A stretch of 64,000 nucleotides of DNA. Origin: Symbiodinium natans (Eukaryota > Sar > Dinophyceae > Suessiales > Symbiodiniaceae). Location: positions 531,001 to 595,000 of the forward strand of contig CAJNDS010002181.1 of NCBI GenBank assembly GCA_905221605.1, in the 5' to 3' direction. Below the pieces are notes generated by a model. The model saw only the letters and a program-made list of their open reading frames with translations. It ran no database searches and had not been told where the DNA came from. The translations under genes were made by a program, and so were the position numbers. Positions within the stretch are counted from its first letter, which is position 1. Each line of letters opens with the position of its first letter. Shown here piece after piece: positions 34,101 to 46,300 of the stretch.

Positions 34101-34315
34101 AAACAAGCTACAAGCCCAATAAAGCCTGTCAACCCCATCAGCCCTATAAACCTGTTTAGCACCCGTAAGCCCGATAATACACTCGCCCCCTATTAACCCT
34201 GATAAACCCTGCAAACCCCGCAAAACCTATAAGCCCTATAAACCCCTAAACACTAAACCCTAAACCAGCAAGAAACCCCCCCCCACCCAAACCCTAAACC
34301 CTAAACCCTAACCTC

Positions 34316-34346
<31 letters not shown>

Positions 34347-37300
34347 AAAAGAAAGTGGAAAGTCCTGACTCTCGGTGGCTGAGCGCGTCTGCTCCGCCAA
34401 AAAGTGCAATGGACTCTTTGAGCTAAAACACCGCAGCTGGGCATTGCACAGTGCTGGATCCTGGTGGGTTCGGGAAGTTTAGGGTTTAGGGCTAGGGTTT
34501 AGGGTTTAGGGTTTAGGGTTTAGGGTTTAGGGTTTAGGGTTTAGGGTTTAGGGTTTAGGGTTTAGGGTTTAGGGTTTAGGGTTTAGGGTTTAGGGTTTAA
34601 GGCTTAGGGTTTAGGGTTTAGGGTTTAGGGTTTAGGGTTTCGGGTTCAGCATCTCAAGTCCGAGCATTCACTCAAGCAGCTTGTCAAGTGTTGGAAACAA
34701 ACCCACCCACCCAAGAAACCCATAACATTGAGAAAATACAAAGTTCACTCAATACATTCCCAGTAGTTAGTTTTTAACGGACCCAAAACCCGAATTCTAA
34801 GCCCTAAACCCTACGGTTTAGAAGGTCATATGGGTGAAGGCTCGGTTTTGGTCAAAAATCCAGAAAATGAGAGACGCCCTCATTTGGGGTGTTTTTGGAG
34901 GAAGTTTGAGGCAAGGGGGTGGGGGGGGGGTGGGGGGGGGGGGGGGGGGCGAAATTCACCGTTGCCGACTTTTGCGGCCGAAATTCACCGTTGCCGACTT
35001 TTGAGGCCGAAATTCACCGTTGCCGACTTTTGAGGCTCACCGTTGCCGACTTTTGAGGCCTGGAAATTCACCATTGCCGACTTTTGAGGCCTGGAAATTC
35101 ACCATTGCCGACTTTTGAGGCCTGGAAATTCACCGTTGCCGACTTTTGAGGCCTGGAAATTCACCATTGCCGACTTTTGAGGCCTGGAAATTCACCGTTG
35201 CCGACTTTTGAGGCCTGGAAATTCACCGTTGCCGACTTTTGAGGCCTGGAAATTCACCGTTGCCGACTTTTGAGGCCTGGAAATTCACCGTTGCCGACTT
35301 TTGAGGCCTGGAAATTCACCGTTGCCGACTTTTGAGGCCTGGAAATTCACCGTTGCCGACTTTTGAGGCCTGGAAATTCACCGTTGCCGACTTTTGAGGC
35401 CTGGAAATTCACCGTTGCCGACTTTTGAGGCCTGGAAATTCACCGTTGCCGACTTTTGAGGCCTGGAAATTCACCGTTGCCGACTTTTGAGGCCTGGAAA
35501 TTCACCGTTGCCGACTTTTGAGGCCTGGAAATTCACCGTTGCCGACTTTTGAGGCCAAAATTCACTGTTGCGGACTTTTGAATTAGGGTTTAAATACCCT
35601 ATGATAGAGTAGTTTAGGGTTTAGGGTTTAGGGTTTAGGGCTTGGGGATCAGGGCTTATGTTTCTAGGGAAGTTGAGGAGTTTAGGACTTGCACGGAAGT
35701 TTTAGGCGAAGGGTTGGCATTCGGGCTGGCAGGACTTATAGGGAAGATCAGGGGTCATTTTCCAGACCCAGGAGTGACAAGGGTACCCTTTTTGGTTTTA
35801 AGGGGATTATACAGGAACCCCAACCCTAAAACATGGAAAGAAGGGCCTACTCCGGGTCCTAGTTTTTGATTGAGAAGGCAAGGCCTATACGGGTCAGGTT
35901 TGTTTTAGGGTGCAGGGTTTAGGGTTTAGGGTTTCGTGTCTAAACCCTTAACCCTCAACCCCAAACTTTAAACCCTGAACCCGAAACCCTAAGTTCAGCT
36001 TTCAAGCCAGGAGAGGGCTACAGCCTAAACCCCAAAAGCTCGACAGCTTTGAAGCTGTGCAGAGTCCTCGCTCAGCAGCGCCTGAACCGCATCCGGCCGT
36101 CGTCTCAGGACTGCGTCAGCCATGGCGAACTTGGCCCTCTCGCACTTGACCTTGCGATTTCTGAAAGGCTCCATGTTGGGATCCCAGGTACTATAGTCCC
36201 TACTAAGGACTGTTCGTATAAGGGAGTACATCCCAAATTCCATGCTATGTTTTGGGTTGCGTTTCAGAGGCTTTTAGCGTGTTTCAGGGCTATAGGTTTC
36301 TAGGGTTTCGGGCTGAGTGGTTATAAGGTAAGGCTGAGGCTTCAAGGCGGATTGCGAGCTTGAGGTTTGATCTGATAAGGAGCTTTGGGTGGTGCGGGGT
36401 TTAGGGTTTAGGGTTTAGGGCTACGGTCGCAGCCTACTCCCTTGAACCCTTAAAACCCTTCAAGCGCTTGCAACTCTGCCTCCTGACCAGGCAGCCTAAG
36501 ACGAGATTCTACAGGTAGCAAAGGCTATGGCTTCCCTGCTGCTTGCTAGGGGTTTGGAGTTTGGGGTGGGGTTTGGGGTTTGGGGTTTAGGGTTTAGGGT
36601 TTGGGGTTTAGGGTTTGGGGTTTAGGGTTTGGGGTTTAGGGCATCAGAGCCTTTGCCAAGATAGCCGAATCGAAAGCGGCGTAGCCAATCGAGGACTCAA
36701 TCTCCAGCAGAATCATTCTGCGATCCTCCTTTGCAGTACTACTTGGAGGTTCAGGGTACTTAGAAGCCCAAATATAAGTATCCCAGTTGTAACCCTAGTA
36801 GGGTACTTAGAAGTACCCATGAACCTCCAAGCAACAATTTGGGAGCTCCCCCTTCTACTAACAGTCCTGAATTGGGACTAGAGTACCTACGATGATCCCT
36901 CTTATGGACTGTTCGTATAGGGGGGGGGGGGGGGGGGGGGGGAACTCTTGTTTAAGGGACTTATAGGGGCTCAGAGACCACACGAGAAGGGTTCTGTAGG
37001 TTGAGCCCTTAAGGTTCATAGATGAGGACCAGACAAGAGACAGAAGAGTCTAGGCTTTAGGCTTTAGGGCAGCCTTTAAACCCGTAGTACATAGAAAGAC
37101 CCCAACGATCCAGTATCCCCTGAACTCCGCATCCCGGCCCTAGCCTGTATGACACAGATGTTTGTTCTCTTGACCGAACATGAGAGGAAGAAATGCTATT
37201 TCATGATCAGTGGAATTCCTGAATTATACACCACCGAAGATCCCGAACAGTTAGAAACAGTCACAGGCACGTCAAAGAAACAGTGGAGACAACGAGAGAC

Positions 37301-40300
37301 AAAGGGAGACGAAGGGAGAAGGGAGACGAGGAGCCCAGGAACCCGGCAACAGTGCTCACAATCTCGGCAATCCCTAAATGAATTCAGAACCCCAACAGTA
37401 GACTGTTTGGGAAAAAGTTTTTTGCTCAGGAGCCGGTGCCCCACGATAGCTCCGGAGTGCTATGTTCATAACTCTACAAACCCTGAATCCAACCTTGATC
37501 CTTGCAAGCCCCAAAACTATAATGTCTCAGTGGACCCTATGAATAAACCCGAAGACAAAAAAGCCCGAACAAAAACCTAAACATCAGCCCTATGCCTCCT
37601 ATGAGTATTCAGGGCAAGTGCACCCACCGGAAAAAATGCATCGCTCCTCTCGCGAAGCGCTGGCAAACTGGACGCTCTGGAGGGACGACACAGAGACGTC
37701 CGAGGCCACGCGTCCGCAGAACTCGCTGTCCATCCCCAGACACCTCGAGAAGGGTTGTTGGTTTGGGGCTTTCAGGGCTTTCAGGGGGTTTTAGAGGTTC
37801 TTAGCGGTATTGAGGGTGGTAGGGATTTTAGGGGAGGGGTTTGGCATCAGGTTTAAGGTTCTTGAGTCCGAGACTTAGGTTGATCCGTCTTCCCTCTCAT
37901 CTCGTACCATCATGTAGTACAAGGTGTTCTGAATGTGGTTTCTTCCTGTCTCTTCTGCCTTCGCCTCGTTCCGTTGCCTCCGTTCCGTTCGTTACGTCCG
38001 TTCTACGTTGTGTCTCCTTCTTGTGCATACCCGAACCCAACCCTGAAAAGACACAAACAAAAGCTAAACGAGCGAGGCCTCCCTTAAACAAGCCGAAACA
38101 CCATACCAGCCCTAAGCGGAAACCCTGAAAAATTGCCATTTCTTATAAATAGGAATTCAGAAGATAGGTACCTTGTACTTTTCCCCCCGCCCCCAGTGCT
38201 ATCAAACCCTTTGATGGATCACCCTAGGTCAATCCTGGCACCCAAACTCCCTGCTAACCACGAAGATGAGGAACAAGAGCTTGCATCCAGCATAAAGTAC
38301 CTAGTTCTCTGAATCTGTACCAGGAACCAGTCACCTCCTAGACCCCTGAATCCCACTTGGTTTTAGGGTTTAGGGGTTTAGGGGTTTAGGGTTTAGGGTA
38401 TCTTCGCCGAATTCCGGAGATCCCCAGTAAATCGGAAAATTGCCCAGGGACAAGGCCGTATGCAGCTCCTTGAGTACCCAAAGCCTGCCAGGTCGAGGCT
38501 TTGGAGTTAAAAGGGCTTGGAGGATTTCGGGTTTAGGGTTTAGGGTTTGGGGTTTGGGGTTAGGAGGTCAGGGCTTGATGGTACGAAACAAAGCCAGGCA
38601 GAGCGTAGCGGGGTGGTTCCGGAACGAGGTTAGGGACTCTAAGCCCTAAACCCTAAACCCTAAACCCTAAACCCTAGGCAATTTAAGGGTTTTGAGGTTT
38701 GCCTTACTTTCCGCGTTTGTCAAAAGACTGTCCCAGCGCCTCATCCACCAAAGAATCCGGGAGTCGGGGGCTTCAGGTTAAAGGAAACGTTTAGGGTTTA
38801 AGGTTGGGTTCGGCCGGTCCACACTAACAGTCACCACCAGCAGACCCACAAATAAAAGCACCCGGTAAATGCCAAAAAATTGACTGAGATTCCTGCTATT
38901 CCTGGTGCTATTCCTGGTGCTATTCCTGGTGCTATTTCTGGTGCATTTTTTTGTGCTATTCCTGGTGCTATTTCTGGTGCTATTCTTTGTGCTATTGTTT
39001 GTGCTATTTCTGGTGCTATTTTTTGTGCTATTGTTTGTGCTATTTCTGGTGCTATTTCTGGTGCTGTTGCTGGTGCTATGTGACTAACAACCACCATCAG
39101 CAGACCCACAAAAAACAGCACCCGGTAAATGCTAAGCTGCTAAAATTGACTGGGATTCCTGGTGCTATTCCTGGTGCTATTGTTTGTGCTATTTCTGGTG
39201 CTATTTTTTGTGCTATTCCTGGCGCTATTTCTGGTGCTATTTTTTGTGCTATTTCTGGTGCTATTTCTGCTGCTATGTGACTAACAGTCACCACCAGCAG
39301 ACCCACAAAAAGAAGCACCCGGTAAATGCTAAAATTGACTGGGATTCCTGGTGCTATTTTTGGCCTGTGTGTTATAAGGCCACGGCGTTATTTGACTGTT
39401 AGTGTGGACCGGCCGAACCCAAGTTTAACATAGCAGCAGAAATAGCACCAGAAATAGCACAAACAATAGCACAAAAAATAGCACCAGAAATAGCGCCAGG
39501 AATAGCACAAAAAATAGCACCAGAAATAGCACAAACAATAGCACCAGGAATAGCACCAGGAATCCCAGTCAATTTTAGCAGCTTAGCATTTACCGGGTGC
39601 TGTTTTTTGTGGGTCTGCTGATGGTGATTGTTAGTCACATAGCACCAGCAACAGCACCAGAAATAGCACCAGAAATAGCACAAACAATAGCACAAAAAAT
39701 AGCACCAGAAATAGCACAAACAATAGCACAAAAAATAGCACCAGAAATAGCACCAGGAATAGCACAAAAAAATGCACCAGAAATAGCACCAGAAATAGCA
39801 CCAGGAATAGCACCAGGAATAGCAGGAATCTCAGTCAATTTTTTGGCATTTACCGGGTGCTTTTATTTGTGGGTCTGCTGGTGGTGACTGTTAGTGTGGA
39901 CCGGCCGAACCCAAGGTTTAGGCTTTAGGGTTTAGGGCTAAGCACTGGGGCCTTGAAGGGGGGGGCACACCCCCCCATTGTGGGCGAGGCCTGCTGAAGG
40001 AGAATAGGTGGTCGTCCACTGCCACGGCATGCTCTGGAATCCGTTGCATCATCTGCCCAAACTTGTCCTGGGCTCGTCCCCTAAACCCTTAACCCTAAGC
40101 CCTAAACCCCAAACCCTGAACCCTCAGCCCCCCCTAAACAATACACCCCAAACCCTAGCCTAAACCTTGAACCCGAAACCCTAAAGCTAAATCTGGGTAA
40201 GCAAAAGTCTTCGACATCCATCAAACGGCTTCGTAGGGTTTAAGGCACTTGCGCTTAGCGTTGAGGCTTAAGGTTTCGGGTTCGGGTTGAAGTTCATAGG

Positions 40301-43300
40301 CTGTGGTTGTATTAAAGGTTTTAGGGTTTAGGGGGTGTAAGGATTTTGGGCAGAGGGGTTCTTCTATGGTTTCGGACTTTCGCATGAAAGTACCAAGCCA
40401 TTTCTAAAAATTCCTGCGTGCTAAGCCGAATCGAAAGAACATGGCGACGAAGAACATTCAACCCTAAACCCTCAACCCTAAACCCTAAACCCCTGTAAAG
40501 CCTACTTGAACTACATGGGTACTTAGACGTCGGGCTACAAGTACCCTGCAAAAAGTGTATAACAACAGTTGCCCTACTTGTAATCCTACTTACGAGTACC
40601 CCAATGAACCTCCGAGTAAGCCCCCCTAAACCCTTGCAACCCAAAACTCTGAAACACTAAAACCCTAAAACCCCTAAAACCCTAAACCCCTGAAACCCTA
40701 ACACCCTAGACCCTCAAAGCCTCGATGGAATAACAAGTGTCCTAAAACCCTAAAACCCTTAAACCCTGAAAGCCTAACACGCTAACACCATAAAAGCCTA
40801 ACACCCAACAACCCTCCATGCAATAACCCCTAACAGCCTAAAACCCCAAAAAACCCTCCATGCAACAACAAGTGTCCATCTCACCCTAAACCCTAAACCC
40901 TAAACCCTAAACCCAAGCGTCCATCTCACAGAGCGGATGGTCGTTCAAGAACTTCTCGGCGCCGCAGCCGCACGGGTTGGCATCGGTCCCACAGATGGAC
41001 ACATGCCTGGGTGTGGGCTCTCTGGAAACTCGACTACCCTAAACTCTGATGTAGGGTCCTAGGGTTTTGGGGGGCTCTGGAAACCCGAATACCCTAAACT
41101 CTGGTTTAGGGTCTTAGGGTTTTAGGGTTTTTGGGTTTGGGGGATTGTGGGTTTTTGGGTTTTGGGGTTGTAGGGCTTTAGGGTTTTCAGGGTTTTGAAG
41201 CATTTGTGTTCTAGGGGTTTGGGATGGCTTCATCCCCATCCACCGCATCGAGATGGATGCCTGAAGGTTCACTGTTCACTGAGGACTTAGGGACACAGAG
41301 CCTCCTTAAACCCGAGGGTTTAGGGTTTAGGGTTTAGGGTTTCGGCAAAGCATATAAAGCTTCCCATGGGCCTCCCCAGATGCTGGTTGACGCCGAAGAT
41401 GCAAAGCCAGTAGGTCTTGTCCAGCTGCTCCTGGGTACCTGGGCTTAGGTAGAATAGGGGTTTAGGGTTTAGGGTTTGGGGTTTAGGGTTGGGGTTTAGG
41501 GTACCTGGGCTCCTATAGACCCCCCAGAAATACCTAGGAATAAGAAGGGGGTTAGGGTTTAGGGTTTAGGGTTTAGGGCTTGGGGTTTAGTGTTTAACCC
41601 AAGAGTACCGTAGGAATAAAGGGGGTACCCTTTTTGGTTTAAAGGGGCTCGCAAGGGTGGCCTAAACCCTAAAGAACGAGAACAAGGGCCTATTCTTGCG
41701 TGCCTGGGCTTGACAAGCAGTTGGGTTGGATGGGTCTATGGAAAACTTATTCAGGATTCAGGGCTTCGGGTTTATGTTTGGGGTCTTAGTAGCCCAATAA
41801 CCACATTATAATAAGGGCACCCTTTTTGGGGTTGGTTACTTTACAAGCGAACCTTAAGCCAAAAAAAGGGGAAACAGATACCTCTGGGCTACTCTGGGGT
41901 TGAAGCTTTCGGCTTCATAACAAGGGTTCGGGGTTTGGGGTTTGGGGTTTGGGGTTTGGGGTTTGGGGTTTAGGGTTTAGGGTTTAGGGTTTAGGGTTTA
42001 CGGTACATGTCCTCAAGTCTTAGCACCTGACCCTCTCTGTTCGAGTATCCCAGAGGCACATCCTCTCGCTCGGCAGAACCTGACCCGACGCGTGGGCCAG
42101 AACTGCCTCCACCAGGGACATGAAGGAATTCCTGCACAGGGCCCCCTAGACCCTAAACCCTAAGCCCTAAGCCCTAAACCCTAAACCCCAAACCCCAAAC
42201 CCCGAACCCTAAACCCTAAACCCTAAACCCTTCCAATCTAAACCGCAACTCGGGGCCCCTTGCAAAGCTACTTGTTCTAACCAGGGGACACCTCCCTCCT
42301 GTATGGGGAGCAGGGTTTAGAAGGATTTTTGTTCGGGTTTAGGCTTGAAGGGTCAGGGTTTTAAGGGTTTAAAGGTTTAAGGGTCTAAGAGTTTATGAGG
42401 GTTTAAAGGTTTAAGAGTCTATATTTAAAGGTTTAAGAGTTTATAAGGGTTTAAGGGTTTATGGGTCGCTCAACGCGGCCTTGAAAAGTGCAGTGTGCAG
42501 CCATTGTCGATTCCGCCTCCTAAACCCTACTTCAGGGTTTGGGGAAATGCCCCCAAACCCTCCACCCTAAACCTTTTCCTCAACCCTAAACCCCAAACCC
42601 CAAACCCCAAACCCTAAACCCTAAACCCTAAACCCTAAACCCTAGGGCCCTCAAAGCCAGCTCTTGTCGCCAAGACTCCCCCACCAGTGGGACATGAGGC
42701 AGGTCGGCTCCTTTGGCCCACCTTCGAAAAGCTCTACCATGGCGCAACCTCAGAAAGCAACAGTTTCAGGTTGGTTTAGGGTTTAGGGTTTAGGGTTTAG
42801 GGTTTAGGGTTTAGGGTTTAGGGTTTAGGGTTTAGGGTTTAGGGTTTAGGGTTTAGGGTTTAGGGCCTGACCTCAAGGTTTAGAGGTAAAGGGTCTTGGG
42901 TCCTCGGTTGTTTTGCCTTTGGGGAGGCTTGTTTGGGGGATTTGGGTTGGGCTTTCTTTGGGGGGGGGGGGGGGAACACACTGTTTGGGAAACACCCGTG
43001 TTCGCCAACTAAGCCATAGCTTCTAGCTGTGCACCCAATCGATGTAACCCTTCGACAAGAAGCATCTTGGACAACTAAAGGAGGGCAGGCCGATCTTTCT
43101 AGGTTTGAGGGCATCTACCCAGTGGCTTTTACTGCACCCTGTTCTTGTGGAACCTAACATGCTGATTAAGGTTTCGGAATCTTGGGGCCAAGAAGTCCCT
43201 TGCAACCATATGAACAAGTCTGAAAGTATCCTGAAAACGGCACCTAAAGACAGGGGTAGGGGGGATAAGCCTCTAGGCACCCTGTAAGGTTTCCGCTCTT

Positions 43301-46300
43301 TGGGGCCCTCAGCCCGCAGACATGAAAACCTGACAGCTCTCTCAGCCCAAAAGAGTTTAGGGTTTAGGGTTTGAGGTTTAGGGTTTAGGGTTTAGGGTTT
43401 AGGGTTTAGGGTGTAGGGTTTAGGGTTTAGGGTTTAGGGTTTAGGGTTTAGGGTTTAGGGTTTAGGGAACCATGAACCCCTTCAACAGCTTCAAGCCGGA
43501 AACATCCTAGAAACCTCAGCGCGCAAAAGCCTGAAAGCCTTCAATGACGTAAATTATCCCAGACCCCCCCCCTAAACCCTAAACCCTAAACCCTAAACCC
43601 TAAACCCACCCCCCCCCCCCCCCCCCCCCCCCTCCTAAGCAGGCTCACTCCAGGGCTTCATGTGGGCCTTATTTGGGGAATAGAGTCCCTAAACCCTAAA
43701 CCCTAAACCCTAAACCCTAAACCCTAAACCCTAAACCCTATGTGATTTCCTGAAACCCTACATCATCCGCTCCTGTTCTTCGAGGAGCTCCGGCCCCGCG
43801 TCTTGGGGATGACGATGTCCCGCACCACCTCCGCTGTACCTCGGCGCTACGGGCTGGTAAGCCCTCATCCCGAAACCCTAAGCAAAGCCTAGGGTTTAGG
43901 GTTTAGGGTTTAGGGTTTAGGGTTTAGGGTTTAGGGTTTAGGGTTTCGGGTTTAGGGTTTAGGGTTTAGGGTTTAGGGTTTACGCTGCAAAGTGCGCAAT
44001 CACCAAGGCCATAGCCAGGCCATAAACAAGACATGTCAACATGGCAACCGCGTGTGTCAGTATGCCGAATCTGAACCAGCACTGCGGCAAGTTGCGAAAA
44101 CAGCACACACACAGATATATGTATGTACATATAGCTATAATTCCACATCCCATATAGTATCTTTGGGTCTCAGTGTGAAAGCAATCCATGCAAGACCCTA
44201 GATTAGCCCTAAACCAAGCTGAAGGATCCCCCAAAGAAGCCCCTGGCAGCCATGTGGCTCATCTCAGAGAGCCTGCGGCCCTCGTAGATCCGATGGTCCT
44301 CCGTATGAAACGTCAGAGGGTCGTGGCTTTCAGATGTAGGTTTGAATTCTGGCTCAGAAGAAACCCCAAACCCTGAGTTTCGTTTTTGAGTTTAAGGTTT
44401 ATAGGGTCGAGCGCCTAAGTCAAGGATCCTCAGACCAGGCCATTTTTTTCGACCTTAAGCACTTACACCCTTCGACCCCGAGACCCTCGAGCGACCATTC
44501 TTGTGAGTTGTAGGGCAGTTTAATCCTAAACCCTAAGCCCGAAACTCCAAACCCTGCACCCTAGAGGGCTTAGGTTTAGTGAAAACATGCCTGCGCTTAG
44601 CAGAGTAGCTATGAATTTAACCTTTAGCTGCCTGATTAAGAAACCCAATAAACCCAAAAAGGCTAAGGATCTAAAGTTACAGTAAAGCACCACAGAGAAA
44701 AGAGCCTTCACGAAGCGGATCAACTGCCGGACGGAGAAGCCTCGTCGTCGTAGCTGCGCAGCTACCTGCAAGCTGAGTCCGGCGTTTAGGGCTTAGGGTT
44801 TAGGGTTTAGGGTTTGGGGGATGATTCCGATGCGGCCTACACCCTTCCTTGACAAGAAGAAGTGCCTCTCAGCTGTACTGCATCTAAACTCGGGTGCCAA
44901 GGTTACCCCTAAACCCTAGATCCTAGAATGCATATTAAACTTGGTTCTCACCCATCATGCTGTGGGACTAGTCCGAAGGCGCTTCAGCGCCCAATACCCC
45001 TAACAACTCTCCATACCAATTTTATTTGACCATCCCCATACATTAGTTGCAACTAAGGTAGGGCGCTAAAACCTGAAGATACCTGCAGCGCGGAGGATGT
45101 TGCAGGTGGACCCAAAACCCTAAACCCCCAAGACCCCTAAAAAACCCCAAAACCCTAAACCGAAAATTCAACCCTAAACCCAAAAATCCTATAACCCTAA
45201 CAACCTAAACCCTAAACCCTGAAGCCTAAAAACCTAAACCCTATACCCTAAACCCTGAACCTCTAAGCCCTAAACCCTAAACTTAAACCCTGTCTTGGGC
45301 TTCCGGCCTCCTCTTGGCTGGGCCATGGATGGAAGATGGGCGAAACGCGCCGCTGTTCCTGAAGAGCTTGGGATTTATTTTTTCACCCAGGGCTTGTGAG
45401 CTCAGTAAAGGATTTAGGGTTTAGGGCTTAGGGCTTAGGGTTAAGGGCTTCAGGGGTTTAAGGCGTTTAGTAGGGGTTTAGTAGGGGTTTAGTAGGGTTT
45501 TATACGGTGTATAAGGGCTTTTGGGCTTTGTGGGGGGCTCTTAGGTCGGAGGGCTGGTTGGGTTGAGGCTTTTGAGTTCAGAGTCGGGGACTTTCGCATC
45601 TCGTTTTCAAAGGGGCTTGGAATGGTTTACCGGGGGAGGGTTCGGGAAGTTGGGGTTCGTGAGGGTTTAGGGTTTAGGGTTTAGGGTTTAGGGTTTAGGG
45701 TTTAGGGTTTAGGGTTTAGGGTTTAGGGTTTAGGGTTTAGGGTTTAGGGTTTAGGGTTTAGGGTTTAGGGTTTACGGTTTAGGGGGCGCTTCGGGGGGCT
45801 TGGTTTCGAGGTTTGGGGCTTGCGGGGGGTTCAGCAAACAAAGGAGCTTTCTTGACCTATTGTGGGGGTACACTATCCTACGACTACAAGTTTAGGGGAA
45901 TTGGGTGGTTTGGGATGGTCGCAGTTGGTAGACTACGTCTTGGTAGCCCAGCAACCATATCGGAATGCCGGCACCCTTTTCGGGGAGCTGCTACATCTAT
46001 TGGGGGGGGATCTTGGGAGGCTTCCCCCTATACTAACAGTCCTAAGGATCCACTAGAATTTCCCCATTAAGGACTGTTAGTATCAGGGGGAACATCCCAG
46101 GGGAATCCGGAATCAACCCCAATAGGGCAGAATAGTACCACTGGGTTACCAAGCCCTGCGTTTGGGGGACGAAAGGATAACAAACCTTCAGCCAAGAGGG
46201 CTTGCAGGATTCAAGGTTTAGGGCTTAAGACTTCGAGGCTCTTATAGGGCACAGCCTAAACCCTAAACCCTAAACCCAAAACCTAAAACCCTAAACCCTT

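Noticed and set aside
37149-37580. 143-codon plus-strand frame
   Set aside because: No motif, opposite strand, in the intron next to gene C exons; the minus frame nearby is also open without a recognised pattern.
38700-38765. Minus-strand island LPDSLVDEALGQSFDKRG with GTAAGG donor-like end
   Set aside because: Coding-like, but the exons on either side join exactly as FSR-LWVLKEL without it; may be an unused or alternative exon.
38831-39887. Frames reading AISGAI or CYFWCYFL repeats
   Set aside because: Produced by the 12-bp repeats of the foldback element; mirrored on both strands.
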